Assembly: GCA_963971535.1 (NCBI GenBank)
Contig: OZ020587.1
Coordinates: 158,637,328 to 158,701,327, forward strand
Direction of reading: 5' to 3'
DNA: 64,000 nucleotides
DNA from: Notolepis coatsorum
Lineage: Eukaryota; Chordata; Actinopteri; Aulopiformes; Paralepididae
Part shown: positions 49,701 to 52,346 of the stretch, in pieces
Numbering within the stretch: the stretch's first letter is position 1
Layout: each line of letters begins with the position of its first letter
Notes under the pieces: generated by a model
What the model saw: the letters and a program-made list of their open reading frames with translations, nothing else
Told to the model about the DNA's origin: nothing
Databases searched by the model: none
Program-made: the position numbers and the translations under genes

Positions 49701-52346
49701 TGTATATTTTTTTTATGGTCTCTTTTTCTTAAACAGTACTGTATATTTGTATGTCTTGTTGTATGTCATAAATGTCTTGATGAATTGAAAATGAAGGACC
49801 CTAAAGTATTTTTCTGGTCTGCATCCTCTTAGCAGTTGTTTGTATTGAGCGAGCGGTACTGTAATTTAATTTGTACCCATTCTGCAATCTGTTAATACAG
49901 TTTTCAATCAATCAATCAATACCAGTTTCCTCTCTGTGCATTCAGTAGATATCGACCCAGCAGATTTCAGTAGACTCATAATAAAAACATAAAAGAACCA
50001 AACTTCATGAATGTTTTTTGTGACAAAGAAATATGTGCTCAAATCACTATCACAGAAAAATAAGAGTTGTAGAAATTATTGGAAACTCAACTGCCATGAC
50101 ATAGGCCTACATGTTCTTTACAAGTGTATGTCAACTTTTGACTGTATATATCCACACTGTATATAAATTAATCTAAATCTGTGACGTATGTATACCGTCC
50201 TACTCATATTAGTTCAATCACTGGCTAGACTGGTTTATTGTGATAATGTATTCAAACTTGTATCACCGTATATAATAATACTGTACACACATTAGCTTAG
50301 CATAATATACTCCACATATTCATATGTTACACATGTTCCTTTTTGTATCACAAACAGTACTGTATTTGTAGATCTGGTATGTCATAAATGTCTAGATGTA
50401 GCAGTACTGTCTATCTGTATGTCGTGTATGTCATATGATTTGAAAATGGGGGACCCTGATGTAAACAAGACAAAAGTCTTTCTCTGGTCTGCATCCCCTT
50501 AACAATTGTGTGTATTGAGCTGTACTGTATTGTATTGTACCCATTCTGCAATCTGTTAATACAATTTTCAATCAATCAATACACTACAGTACCATGCCAT
50601 GCACTTTAGTGCTATTTTGCACTCTGGTTCGAAATGTCAACTTAATTGCGTTGTACTTACAATGAAATGGAATCTAATCACTATGAATTGAAAATGGGGG
50701 ACCCTGATGTAAATAAGACAAAAGTCTTTCTCTGGTCTGCATCCCCTTAACAATTGTGTGTATTGAGCCGTACTGTATTGTACCCATTCTGCAATCTGTT
50801 AAATAAAGTTTTCATTCATCTAATCAGTGCCTTGTTGGGGCCTCCCTGTCCCAAGTATACGTGTTAGGCGGCTTAGGCCTGTGTGTGAATGAATGAAAAC
50901 TTTATTTAACAGATTGCCGAATGGGTACAATACAGTACGGCTCAATACATACAATTGTTAAGGGGATGCAGACCTGAGAAAGACGTTTGTCTTGTTTCCA
51001 TCAGGGTCCCCCATTTTCAATTCATATAGACATTTATGACATACACAAGTTCACAACATACATGACATTTATGGCATAGGGACATATAGATATAGGTATT
51101 TAGTACTGATACATTTGTGACATAAACGGTATTCAAATATACAGTACTGTTACCCCTAGATCCTGACAGAGTATATACATATGATGGGGAGGGGACTGTA
51201 CATTAGGAGGGGGTGGGTGGGTGGGAGAGAAATATACATACGGCGGGGAGGGAATATATACATGCGGTGGGGAGGAGACTGTCTATTAGGAGGTGGTGGG
51301 GTTTTGGGCATTTACGGTGGCCAGTTTCGAATTGCAGCCTCCCGTAGGTGCTCTTTAAGAGCGGTTTTGAATGTGGGCAGGGATTCACATTCCTTTACAG
51401 CTTTGGGTAGGGCGTTCCACATTGTTGTGGCATAATTGCTAAACGTGTTTAGTCCCTTGTTTGAGCCGAATCTGGGTTTAACATGATTTGTTGAGCTTCC
51501 TCTGGTGTAGTGGTTTTGGTATTCACTGACCTTTGGGAAGTATTTTGACATGTACATGGGCACCCCGGTCGTATAGTGTATCTTGTAGACCAGGCCCATT
51601 GCAAGTTGCTGTACTCTGTCGTCTACTCTAAGCCATCCTAGGTTGTCAAAGTGGGCAGGGGTGAGGTGGGTTCTGGGGTTCAGGTCAAGTAGTAGTCTGA
51701 CCAGTTTGTTTTGTGATGTTTGTAATTTTGTTTTAAGCGCCTTTGAGGTGCTTTGATACCATGAGGTGCATGCATAGTCATAGTACCCTTGAATGAGTGC
51801 TCCTGCCAGAGTCTTCAGGGTATTCTTGTTTACCAGAGAGGAGATCCGGTACAAGAATCTAGTTCGTTGGTTGACTTTTTTTATTACATTGGATGCCATT
51901 TTGTCACAGGAAAGATTTGCCTCTAGGATGGAACCCAGTAATTTCGTCTTTCCTGTGGTGTTTGTTTTTGCTATGTTGTGATTGGTATGTGATTGATTGA
52001 TTGAAAGTTATATTAACAGATTGCAGAATGGGTACAATACAGTACAGCTCAATACACACAATTGTTAAGGGGATGCAGACCAGAGAAAGACTTTACTTCA
52101 GTCTTGTTTACATCAGGGTCCCCCATTTTCAGTGCATATTCTACAAATACAATACTGTTTGTGATACAAAAAGAGTCAAAAAAGAGAGTATTATACATGA
52201 GTGGAATTGTGAGAAGTTGGAAATAAATAATATAACTTACCACCAAAGTCCAAAAACTGCTTAATTGAGAGAGGCGACGGTGAGAATCTGGAGTAATAGT
52301 CGATGTGTTTCCCAATGGAGCCCCGCAGGACCCGCAAGATCCTCAT
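8442..52346 (-). CDS. pdk1: Pyruvate dehydrogenase kinase, PDK1-like (gene span; 9 exons, 3' end outside window)
   Basis: This mitochondrial matrix kinase phosphorylates pyruvate dehydrogenase E1-alpha and shuts the complex down. Nine exons join in frame to 323 codons: 52241-52346, 48031-48172, 39468-39539, 37199-37383, 29700-29795, 26305-26382, 19562-19641, 17317-17415 and 8442-8552. The helical regulatory domain spans about residues 20-190 ([46 protein letters not shown]). The GHKL ATPase begins near 227, with the [18 protein letters not shown]-box (Glu250, Asn254) and the SDRGGGVP G1 box (Asp289). Residues such as NQH-LLFGGK, DLTVK and DFTDAV fit PDK1 better than PDK2, 3 or 4, though [12 protein letters not shown] also occurs in PDK4. 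About 100 C-terminal residues (AGFGYGL onward) are missing and should lie left of position 1. All introns are GT-AG. Introns are 2 to 9 kb and transposon-filled. Confidence 0.85.
8553..8979. other. pdk1 intron 8, unassigned part
   Basis: No gene or named repeat is recognised in this stretch. It contains short AT-rich runs and a (TA)n around 8934. A hAT-like element begins at 8980. Confidence 0.4.
8980..10315. mobile_element. hAT-like element 1, split by a TTAA element
   Basis: The ends are inverted: CAAGGTTCCCACAGACATTG on the left and CCTTGTGTGAACCCTG on the right. The outer parts (8980-9267, 10219-10315) align with the outer parts of hAT-like element 2 at 19682-25881, including GATCATGGATGAA, GCGAATGGTTGATTTGAA and AAGGAATTCCAGGCCTTGAC. 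Candidate 8-bp target repeats (ACTGTCCT / TGTGTCCT) match only partly. No transposase is visible. Confidence 0.6.
9268..10218. mobile_element. TTAA-site element (piggyBac- or Kolobok-like MITE), copy 1
   Basis: The termini are CACTTTGAGTGCC and GGCAGCCAAAGTG. An intact TTAA follows at 10219-10222; the left TTAA is decayed to TGAA. The empty site is visible in the sister hAT element at 21183-21192 (CCTTGTTAAAAAATGGG), which proves a TTAA insertion. Copy 2 is at 22829-23773. No transposase frame is seen. Confidence 0.75.
10530..10720 (+). mobile_element. LINE C 3' UTR fragment
   Basis: The segment matches the 3' UTR of the LINE whose reverse transcriptase is at 61484-64000 (TGAATTGAAAATGGGGGACC, CTGATGTAAACAAGAC). 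It stops before the usual CAATCTGTTAAT tail, shortly before the hAT insertion at 10739. Confidence 0.7.
10774..12346 (+). pseudogene. LINE copy B endonuclease and linker (frameshifted)
   Basis: The protein begins [20 protein letters not shown], with a hydrophobic segment at residues about 15-35. Endonuclease motifs follow: [43 protein letters not shown] and [10 protein letters not shown]. The first frame ends at 11967 after a frameshift near 11935, where copy A reads ACTAGGGTGAAAG and this copy ACTTGTGGAAG. The correct linker frame resumes within 11852-12346 as far as the G14 run at 12322-12335. Unlike copy A, the codon after the SDH motif is intact. Confidence 0.85.
12336..13729 (+). pseudogene. 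LINE copy B reverse transcriptase (2-bp deletion at the active site)
   Basis: The RT frame 12346-13248 contains [55 protein letters not shown] and IKFADD. Two bases are missing right after the FADD codons (13056-13061; copy A has CACAGTGG, this copy CAGTGG). The frame then jumps to 13013-13729, which carries the thumb region and the genuine C-terminus ([18 protein letters not shown], then NEQ and stop). A net 20-bp deletion just after the G run is also specific to this copy. Confidence 0.85.
14424..14612. repeat. 18-bp CT-rich satellite
   Basis: This is a tandem array of CTCTCTGGCTCCACCCCT with variant units (TAGCTCCACCCC). It lies in pdk1 intron 8. Confidence 0.85.
14704..15140. repeat. 47-bp minisatellite, about 9 units
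   Basis: The units begin GAGCTTCAGGGCAGCCGGTA and end GACCCCGTGACCTT. Units are nearly identical, differing at GGGCAG/GGTCAG and GTGACC/GTGGCC, so the array is young or homogenised. It is GC-rich against an AT-rich background. Confidence 0.9.
15267..15617. mobile_element. hAT MITE with ATCGG repeats, copy 1
   Basis: The termini are TAGGGATGTCCGATATTATC and AATATCGAGCATCCCTA, with an 8-bp target duplication ATAATAAT at 15259-15266 and 15618-15625. Subterminal repeats of GATATCGG/CCGATATC are typical binding-site clusters of such MITEs. Copies in the opposite orientation are at 16941-17259 and 24501-24968. Confidence 0.85.
15626..16135. other. pdk1 intron 8, unassigned
   Basis: The stretch is AT- and CA-rich sequence without a recognisable gene or named repeat. 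Confidence 0.4.
16136..16858. mobile_element. hAT-like element with ACTCG repeats
   Basis: The termini are CAGTGTTGTAGTACTCGAGT and GACTCGACTACAACACTG. The interior right half is rich in GACTCGGACT motifs. The flanking 8-mers (GAACCCTC / CCACTCTC) match only partly. A second element is nested at 16170-16550. Confidence 0.7.
16170..16550. mobile_element. Nested palindromic MITE with 9-bp target duplication (Mutator-like)
   Basis: A 9-bp direct repeat GTCCTGGAC lies at 16161-16169 and 16551-16559. The arms are long inverted repeats of about 100 bp sharing TTCTTTCCCCAATACATTTC at the ends and ATGTGACATGTGCGCCCAAT inside. The middle carries GGTTAAGCTTAGGCGC and TTGGTTAAGGTTAGAGTTTG, the same motif as in the elements at 2945 and 52646. 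A related fragment lies in reverse at about 43990-44100. A 9-bp duplication is characteristic of Mutator-like elements. Confidence 0.7.
16941..17259. mobile_element. hAT MITE with ATCGG repeats, copy 2
   Basis: The termini are TAGGGATGCTCGATATCGGC and GCCGATAATATCGGACATCC continuing CTA. The 8-bp target duplication GTTTCTAG is at 16933-16940 and 17260-17267. The element lies about 50 bp beyond the donor of pdk1 exon 8. Confidence 0.88.
17317..17415 (-). CDS. pdk1: pdk1 exon 8 (residues 254-286)
   Basis: The exon encodes [17 protein letters not shown] and [16 protein letters not shown]. Its first residue, Asn254, is the Mg-ATP binding Asn of the N-box. The acceptor is TTCTTCCAG and the donor is AAG/GTAACG. 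It is 99 bp and phase 0 on both sides. Confidence 0.9.
17422..17905. mobile_element. Unclassified repeat shared with 40195-40440
   Basis: CATTCTGTTTAAACCAATGG, TTGCAGATAAAGATTAGGCT and GAAAGTTGATTTAAT occur here and at 40195-40440 in the same order. The right edge CAGCCCTAG resembles a hAT end. No coding region is seen. Confidence 0.5.
18026..18190 (-). mobile_element. tRNA-related SINE fragment
   Basis: On the minus strand the element starts TGGCTCAGGAGATAGAGCAG, a good box A context. It has GGGGTTCCGGCTAGATTCC in the box B position and continues GTCCTTGAGCAAGACACTTA, a block I recall from teleost SINEs. Its limits are approximate. Confidence 0.6.
18191..18741. other. pdk1 intron 7-8 region, unassigned
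   Basis: The stretch is AT-rich. A motif resembling hAT-like element interior (TAAGACTTTTTAAGACC) is near 18308, but I could not define an element. Confidence 0.35.
18742..19343. mobile_element. hAT MITE with CGATC repeats
   Basis: The termini are TAGGGATGTCCCGATC and GATCGGGACATCCCTA, with dense CCCGATC/GATCGGG subterminal repeats. The flanking 8-mers GTTGATAC and GTTGATGG match at six of eight positions, as expected for an old target duplication. Confidence 0.75.
19404..19561 (-). repeat. Tandem duplication of the exon 7 end and its splice donor
   Basis: The last 27 or so coding bases of exon 7 plus the next 30 intronic bases are repeated downstream. The donor AAG/GTTAGA occurs at 19556-19561 (the exon edge), at 19502-19507 and at 19423-19428. 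A partial unit of about 25 bp lies between the last two. The spacing of the first two is exactly 54 bp. Each unit reads through as [16 protein letters not shown]-type peptide. Confidence 0.9.
19562..19641 (-). CDS. pdk1: pdk1 exon 7 (residues 227-253)
   Basis: The exon encodes [18 protein letters not shown] then YHMVFELFK. It carries His246 and Glu250, matching the catalytic His-Glu pair of the N-box helix in PDKs. The acceptor is CTTCCTGTAG and the donor AAG/GTTAGA. The 80-bp exon ends in phase 0. Its 3' end and donor are tandemly duplicated downstream. Confidence 0.9.
19757..20963 (-). mobile_element. L2-clade LINE, 5'-truncated, minus strand
   Basis: The (ATT)n tail reads as AATAATAATAAT at 19757-19772, followed by the complement of the L2 3' end seen at 6900. 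RT remnants on the minus strand run from [18 protein letters not shown] (about 20900) through [21 protein letters not shown] and the C-terminal [16 protein letters not shown] type region. A frameshift near 20570 breaks it. The empty site TTTAAAATGATACAATTC is seen in hAT-like element 1 near 9050. Confidence 0.8.
21308..22476. mobile_element. hAT MITE with CAGGGGTGTCAAACTC ends
   Basis: The 8-bp target duplication ATTTAGAC is perfect at 21300-21307 and 22477-22484. The termini are CAGGGGTGTCAAACTCATTT and ATGAGTTTGACACCTATG. The right subterminal region is GC-rich (GGCGGGCCGCATTTGGCCCG). A reverse LINE C 3' fragment is nested at about 21795-21925. Confidence 0.88.
21795..21925 (-). mobile_element. 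LINE C 3' fragment
   Basis: Complement of the LINE C tail: AACAGATTGCAGAATGGGTA, AAGGGGATGCAGACCAGAG and GGGTCCCCCATTTTCAATTC. Confidence 0.75.
22485..22824. other. Unassigned stretch with a GC-rich hairpin region
   Basis: This part of the TTAA element is not explained by a named repeat. Positions about 22711-22792 are GC-rich, with CCCCGTTGGCGGGC and CCAACGGGG complementary to each other. No gene is visible. Confidence 0.35.
22829..23773. mobile_element. TTAA-site MITE, copy 2
   Basis: TTAA flanks the element at 22825-22828 and 23774-23777. The termini CACTTTGATTGCC and GGCAATCAAAGTG are perfect 13-bp inverted repeats. The body matches copy 1 at 9268-10218 (GGGGCTATA-ATCACGTTCTG, GACCATACTTTACTATGAAT). 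Confidence 0.85.
23931..24290 (-). pseudogene. Remnant encoding 11-residue repeats (function unknown)
   Basis: On the minus strand six or so 33-bp units encode variants of TEIxxTxQDSx, for example [21 protein letters not shown] and [10 protein letters not shown]. The open frame ends at 23931; one single-base shift near 24230 breaks the upstream units. The periodicity is a multiple of three and polar residues are conserved while codons vary, which suggests past protein coding. I do not recognise the protein. It lies inside the 4.6-kb TTAA element. Confidence 0.45.
24501..24968. mobile_element. hAT MITE with ATCGG repeats, copy 3
   Basis: The 8-bp duplication GTTTTAAT is at 24493-24500 and 24969-24976. 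The termini are TAGGGATGCTCGATATTGGC and ATAATATCGGACATCCCTA. It belongs to the family at 15267 and 16941. Confidence 0.88.
24977..25800. other. Right arm of the 4.6-kb TTAA element
   Basis: No gene is recognised. It contains a (GT)n run near 25384 and ends in the inverted terminal repeat. Short open frames here show no family resemblance. Confidence 0.4.
25890..25941. repeat. (ATA)n microsatellite
   Basis: Simple trinucleotide run just outside hAT-like element 2, in pdk1 intron 6. Confidence 0.95.
26305..26382 (-). CDS. pdk1: pdk1 exon 6 (residues 201-226)
   Basis: The exon encodes [20 protein letters not shown] and ILEEFN, which matches the PDK helix with GYENARRLCDLYY in PDK1. The acceptor is TTTTCTCCACAG. 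The donor is AATG/GTACTT, a weak match to the GTRAGT consensus but the only GT that keeps the frame with exon 7. It is 78 bp. Confidence 0.88.
26383..26711. other. pdk1 intron 5, unassigned
   Basis: No gene or clear repeat is seen between the exon 6 acceptor and the palindrome. It is mildly AT-rich, with the direct pair GGTTAACC near 26628 and 26645. Confidence 0.4.
26712..28138. mobile_element. 1.43-kb near-perfect palindrome with TTAA ends
   Basis: Arms 26712-27416 and 27434-28138 are each 705 bp and are reverse complements with one mismatch noticed (CTCCGTTAGC versus CTTCGTTAGC). The spacer is 17 bp (27417-27433). The ends are TTAAAGGAAAACGCC and GGCGTTTTCCTTTAA, like the smaller TTAA MITE at 38166-38489. 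Each arm contains the same LINE C tail fragment (GATTGAAAAGTTTATTAACA at 26916 and its complement at 27917). No open frame of interest is present. Confidence 0.85.
28139..28667. other. pdk1 intron 5, diverged repeat
   Basis: Positions about 28240-28440 share TGTATTTATTGTAAGTCTGA and GTCATATCTG with the sequence that flanks the hAT element at 30300-30428 and 31475-31530. It is a dispersed repeat of unknown class. Confidence 0.4.
28668..28750. repeat. 20-bp tandem repeat, 4 units
   Basis: Unit ACCAGGAGGATCCCTCTACA with GGAATCC variants. Confidence 0.85.
28880..29419. other. AT-rich repeat-like region
   Basis: Inverted GATTAATCGC and GATTAAAATATTTAATC motifs around 28985-29070 look like a diverged hAT MITE. 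No boundaries were found. Confidence 0.35.
29437..29660 (+). mobile_element. tRNA-derived SINE (family 2)
   Basis: A 17-bp target duplication AAAAATAAATAAGAATA lies at 29420-29436 and 29661-29677. The head GGGGCGCGAGGGTGGCGCAC has box A character and GGGTTCGACTCCC at 29491-29503 is box B. A (CT)n stretch and an A-rich tail follow. It ends about 40 bp from the splice donor of pdk1 exon 5. Confidence 0.85.
29700..29795 (-). CDS. pdk1: pdk1 exon 5 (residues 169-200)
   Basis: The exon encodes [20 protein letters not shown] and [15 protein letters not shown] followed by LLFGGK is the strongest PDK1-specific match in the gene. The acceptor is TTCCCTCCAG and the donor AAGG/GTGAGC. It is 96 bp. SINEs lie close on both sides. 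Confidence 0.92.
29815..30296 (-). mobile_element. tRNA-derived SINE (family 1, copy 2)
   Basis: Same family and orientation as 7592-8053, including GGCGGCTGGGTGGCGCGGCG on the minus strand and GGGTTCGAATCCGGC (box B, about 30229-30243). Its T-rich 3' end starts about 20 bp upstream of the exon 5 acceptor on the pdk1 strand. The flanking duplication is not clear. Confidence 0.8.
30429..31466. mobile_element. hAT MITE with TAGTCGACTAATCG repeats, complete copy
   Basis: The 8-bp target duplication TTAATTTG is perfect at 30421-30428 and 31467-31474. The termini are TAGGGCTGACCCCTATTAGT and GTCGGGGACAGCCCTA. The left 260 bp match the split copy at window positions 1-41 and 4240-4461 in reverse. 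No transposase is seen. Confidence 0.85.
31524..31850 (-). mobile_element. LINE-like 3' end fragment
   Basis: TTCAAGTTTGTTTTTATTTG followed by ACATTACAGTGAAATGCTTG is the reverse of a 3' tail common in fish LINEs. No RT coding part remains. Confidence 0.4.
31851..32196. other. pdk1 intron 4, unassigned
   Basis: No gene or named repeat is seen. Confidence 0.35.
32197..32650. mobile_element. Palindromic (foldback) MITE
   Basis: Left arm about 32197-32410 and right arm about 32440-32650 are imperfect inverted repeats. They share GTAGCTACGGCTGTGGGG / CCCCACAGCCGTAGCTAC, CTCGGCCGAG-type motifs and GCGCATGCG near the centre. The outer ends are GGGGAGAAAATG and CATTTTCTCCCC. The arms differ at roughly one base in fifteen. 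Confidence 0.75.
32905..33190 (-). repeat. LINE-like 3' end with 52-bp tandem units
   Basis: TTTATTGATACCCTTGGGGA is the reverse of a LINE-type 3' end. Three units beginning GTAGAAGTACAGTAGAAAAG follow (about 33038-33190). Confidence 0.5.
33195..33409. mobile_element. hAT MITE fragment (ATCGATACC type)
   Basis: The right end is CAATATCAGAACATCCCTA. The body is the reverse of 39609-39840 (AACATCAGGCTTGACTTAAA, ACATTACTTTCCTAACT). The left terminus is missing. Confidence 0.6.
33478..33838. mobile_element. TIR element with GTGTCCACAGCGGACG ends
   Basis: The termini AAGGGTTTGTGTCCACAGCG and CGCTGTGGACACAAGCCCTA are inverted repeats of about 25 bp. The interior is GC-rich (AGCGCCGCGCCGCGCG). No target duplication was found. 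Confidence 0.65.
34065..34135 (+). mobile_element. V-SINE core fragment
   Basis: GTTCCTGGCCAAATTCCCAA and AGGTCTCTGACAT match the core of the V-SINE-like element at 45335-45372. Confidence 0.6.
34230..35059. mobile_element. Probable TTAA-site element, only right end certain
   Basis: GGCATTCAAAGTG followed by TTAA at 35060-35063 matches the end of the 22829 family. The left terminus was not found, so the start is a guess. No gene is seen inside. Confidence 0.4.
35144..36113 (-). mobile_element. Rex1/CR1-L2-like LINE, copy E (5'-truncated)
   Basis: This is the reverse of LINE copies A and B from the RT thumb to the 3' end (TCAAGTTTCAAGTTTCTTTA). On the minus strand 35644-36078 reads [18 protein letters not shown] through [11 protein letters not shown] and stop, with no lesion. 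It shows the intact C-terminus that copy A has lost. Confidence 0.85.
36383..37091. mobile_element. hAT MITE with GCGATA repeats, split by a LINE C tail
   Basis: The flanking 8-mers GCCATTTC (36375-36382) and GCAATTTC (37092-37099) differ at one base. The termini are TAGGGGTGGGAATCACC and TTTTCCCCCACCACTA. A LINE C 3' fragment in plus orientation sits at about 36445-36595, and a (GT)n at 36881-36920. Confidence 0.8.
36445..36595 (+). mobile_element. LINE C 3' fragment
   Basis: TGAATTGAAAATGGGGGACC to CCATTCTGCAATCTGTTAAA, ending in (ATTC)n. Confidence 0.8.
37199..37383 (-). CDS. pdk1: pdk1 exon 4 (residues 107-168)
   Basis: The exon encodes [20 protein letters not shown], then AQGVVEYKE and [19 protein letters not shown]. 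This is the core of the helical regulatory domain, including the RNRH motif. The acceptor is CTTGACCAG and the donor CACA/GTGAGT. It is 185 bp, the longest exon found. Confidence 0.93.
37470..37930 (+). mobile_element. Non-autonomous DNA element with internal hairpin, copy 1
   Basis: From GCTTATTACATGGTGTTTTC to CATTATCCCTTACATAG it is the reverse of 48279-48790. Positions about 37774-37921 fold back on themselves: GATAATGTATAGCTA with TAGCTATACATTATC, and AAAATAATTGACC with GGTCAATTATTTT. No transposase is seen and the class is undetermined. Confidence 0.6.
38170..38485. mobile_element. TTAA-site MITE with AGGAACAC ends
   Basis: TTAA at 38166-38169 and 38486-38489. The termini AGGAACACGCCAACATTTGG and GTGCAGTGTGTTCCT are short imperfect inverted repeats. 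The family recurs at 49475-49560 and, as the palindrome, at 26712-28138. Confidence 0.75.
38490..39414. mobile_element. TTAA-site element with CTCATTCAGTGCC ends
   Basis: It uses the TTAA at 38486-38489, which also closes the element on its left, and TTAA at 39415-39418. The termini CTCATTCAGTGCCA and TGGCGCTGAATGAG are inverted repeats. The ends resemble the 4.6-kb element at 21207-25800. Confidence 0.8.
39468..39539 (-). CDS. pdk1: pdk1 exon 3 (residues 83-106)
   Basis: The exon encodes [18 protein letters not shown] and EKVTY, in the same place as YIQSLQELLDFKDKSAED in PDK1. The acceptor is CTCCTCCAG and the donor TATGA/GTGAGT. It is 72 bp and is the most diverged exon. Confidence 0.88.
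39609..39840. mobile_element. hAT MITE fragment (ATATCGG type)
   Basis: The left end is TAGGGATGCACCGAGCCAAT; the body matches 33195-33409 in reverse. The right end was not found. Confidence 0.55.
39841..40744. other. pdk1 intron 2, mixed repeats
   Basis: Positions 40195-40440 repeat the element at 17422-17905. A (CT)n run lies near 40577. The rest is unassigned. Confidence 0.4.
40745..42139 (-). pseudogene. TRIM35/A33-like E3 ubiquitin ligase, one in-frame TGA
   Basis: A single uninterrupted genomic frame encodes RING, B-box 2, coiled coil and PRY-SPRY, about 460 residues. The start is probably [12 protein letters not shown] (42139); an upstream ATG at 42157 adds six residues. [22 protein letters not shown]-box: [25 protein letters not shown]. 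The coiled coil runs over about residues 130-230 ([20 protein letters not shown]). [48 protein letters not shown] at 41912-41914 separates RING from B-box; in related proteins an Arg-Ser lies there, so CGA or AGA to TGA is likely. The rest of the frame is clean, so the lesion is recent, a polymorphism or an error. It is intronless here and lies in pdk1 intron 2 on the same strand. Confidence 0.82.
42158..42774. other. Upstream region of the TRIM gene
   Basis: No exon or named repeat is recognised. It is the likely 5' flank of the TRIM frame; no clear TATA box at a useful distance was found. Confidence 0.35.
42775..43348 (-). mobile_element. LINE C-terminal coding remnant and 3' UTR (another family)
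   Basis: On the minus strand 42989-43342 reads [38 protein letters not shown] and [20 protein letters not shown]. This is the C-terminal tail typical of fish LINE reverse transcriptases. The remainder continues beyond the hAT at 44690-44712. No catalytic domain remains. Confidence 0.7.
43349..44681. mobile_element. hAT element with CAGTGGCGGC ends
   Basis: The target duplication ACTGAGAC is perfect at 43341-43348 and 44682-44689. The termini are CAGTGGCGGCTGCTGG and AGTGGCGGCCGCCACTG. It carries a (GA)n run at 43646-43760 and, at 43990-44100, a reverse fragment of the GGTTAAGGTTAG cassette. No transposase is recognised. Confidence 0.85.
43646..43760. repeat. (GA)n microsatellite with CGAGAG interruptions
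   Basis: Long purine run on the plus strand inside the hAT element. Confidence 0.95.
44715..45064. mobile_element. hAT MITE with CGGTACGGTAC repeats
   Basis: The termini are TAGGGGTGTAGCGTACAC and GTACCTTTACACCCCTA. Flanking 8-mers GGCGCTAC and GTGGCTAC match at six of eight positions. Subterminal GGTTCGGTACGG repeats are dense. Confidence 0.75.
45897..46580 (+). pseudogene. hAT transposase, ZBED/FAM200-like, truncated
   Basis: The protein begins [22 protein letters not shown]-type zinc finger follows ([20 protein letters not shown] with HQASKH), then [24 protein letters not shown] at 46314-46316 replaces a Lys codon after MV, and the same frame goes on with [11 protein letters not shown] and [20 protein letters not shown], which holds the first catalytic Asp of the hAT RNase H fold. 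It ends at 46580 in a low-similarity junction. The rest of the catalytic domain and the dimerisation region are gone. Confidence 0.8.
46613..47400. repeat. 290-bp tandem repeat, 2.7 units
   Basis: Units start at ATAAATGCAAACCGTTCACC (46624, 46913 and 47203; spacing 289 and 290 bp). They are nearly identical and lie where the transposase C-terminus should be. Confidence 0.9.
47566..48025. mobile_element. hAT MITE with TTCGAA repeats, inserted at the exon 2 donor
   Basis: The target duplication CTCACCAG is perfect at 47558-47565 and 48026-48033. The termini are TAGGGCTGTCTTAAATACTT and TTCGAAGGTCAGCCCTA. The right-hand duplication overlaps the last three bases of pdk1 exon 2 and the first five of its intron. 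Confidence 0.9.
48031..48172 (-). CDS. pdk1: pdk1 exon 2 (residues 36-82)
   Basis: The exon encodes [38 protein letters not shown] and TPSVRLVQS plus two bases of the Trp codon. The acceptor is CCTCTAG. The donor CTG/GTGAGT lies in the target duplication of a hAT MITE; its T at +6 belongs to the transposon. It is 142 bp. It contributes the first helices of the regulatory domain. Confidence 0.93.
48279..48790 (-). mobile_element. Non-autonomous DNA element with internal hairpin, copy 2
   Basis: Reverse of 37470-37930: GGGATAATGTATAGCTAC, the inverted AAAATAATT motifs, GACCAATCACAAGCAACC and CGAATGTGAAAACGCCATGT. The ends are about ATGTAAGGGATAATG and CATGTAATAAACC. Confidence 0.6.
49205..49375 (-). 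mobile_element. LINE C 3' fragment
   Basis: Starts GATTGATTGATTGAAAACTT and continues AACAGATTGCAGAATGGGTA to CCATTTTCAATTCATC. Confidence 0.8.
49475..49975. mobile_element. TTAA-site MITE fragment carrying a LINE C copy
   Basis: TTAAAGGAACACGCCAACAT (49474 onward) and, beyond the LINE, CAGTTTCCTCTCTGTGC match 38166-38270. The LINE C copy at 49548-49920 is in plus orientation, with the C-terminal coding end [18 protein letters not shown] and tail AATCTGTTAATACAGTTTTC. Confidence 0.7.
50330..50580 (+). mobile_element. LINE C 3' fragment
   Basis: 3' UTR ending CTGCAATCTGTTAATACAAT and (TCAA)n. Confidence 0.8.
50680..50825 (+). mobile_element. LINE C 3' fragment
   Basis: TGAATTGAAAATGGGGGACC through CTGCAATCTGTTAAATAAAG. 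Confidence 0.8.
50888..51990 (-). mobile_element. LINE C copy with RT C-terminus (5'-truncated)
   Basis: On the minus strand 51312-51899 reads [20 protein letters not shown] through [15 protein letters not shown] and stop, nearly identical to the C-terminus of the copy at 61484. The 3' end is at about 50888 (GAATGAATGAAAACTTTATT). It shows the natural stop codon position of the family. Confidence 0.85.
51991..52225 (-). mobile_element. LINE C 3' fragment next to pdk1 exon 1
   Basis: GATTGATTGATTGAAAGTTA, then the tail sequence and the GTTTGTGATACAAAA block of the 3' UTR. It ends about 15 bp from the donor of exon 1. Confidence 0.75.
52241..52346 (-). CDS. pdk1: pdk1 exon 1 (coding; residues 1-35)
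   Basis: The exon encodes [20 protein letters not shown] then [15 protein letters not shown] plus one base of the next Gly codon. The Arg-rich amphipathic start fits a mitochondrial targeting sequence, although it is much shorter than in mammalian PDK1. The FSPSPLS motif begins the helical domain. The donor is GGTG/GTAAGT. No other in-frame ATG is close upstream. Confidence 0.9.

Larger units (their letters stand above)
48867..50144. mobile_element. Tc1/mariner-type non-autonomous element with nested insertions
   Basis: TA flanks both ends (48865-48866 and 50145-50146). The left end CAGTTGTAGTCAAAAGGTTT and TACATACACTTG mirrors CAAGTGTATGTCAACTTTTG followed by ACTG at the right. Such ends are typical of fish Tc1 elements. 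Inside are a reverse LINE C tail (49205-49375) and a TTAA MITE (49475-49975) that holds another LINE C copy. No transposase remains. Confidence 0.8.

Noticed and set aside
8442-52346. Assignment to PDK2, PDK3 or PDK4
   Set aside because: Individual segments match each paralogue (for example [12 protein letters not shown] in PDK4, STAPRPS in PDK3), but exons 3 to 8 as a whole fit PDK1 best from memory. A phylogeny could still change this.
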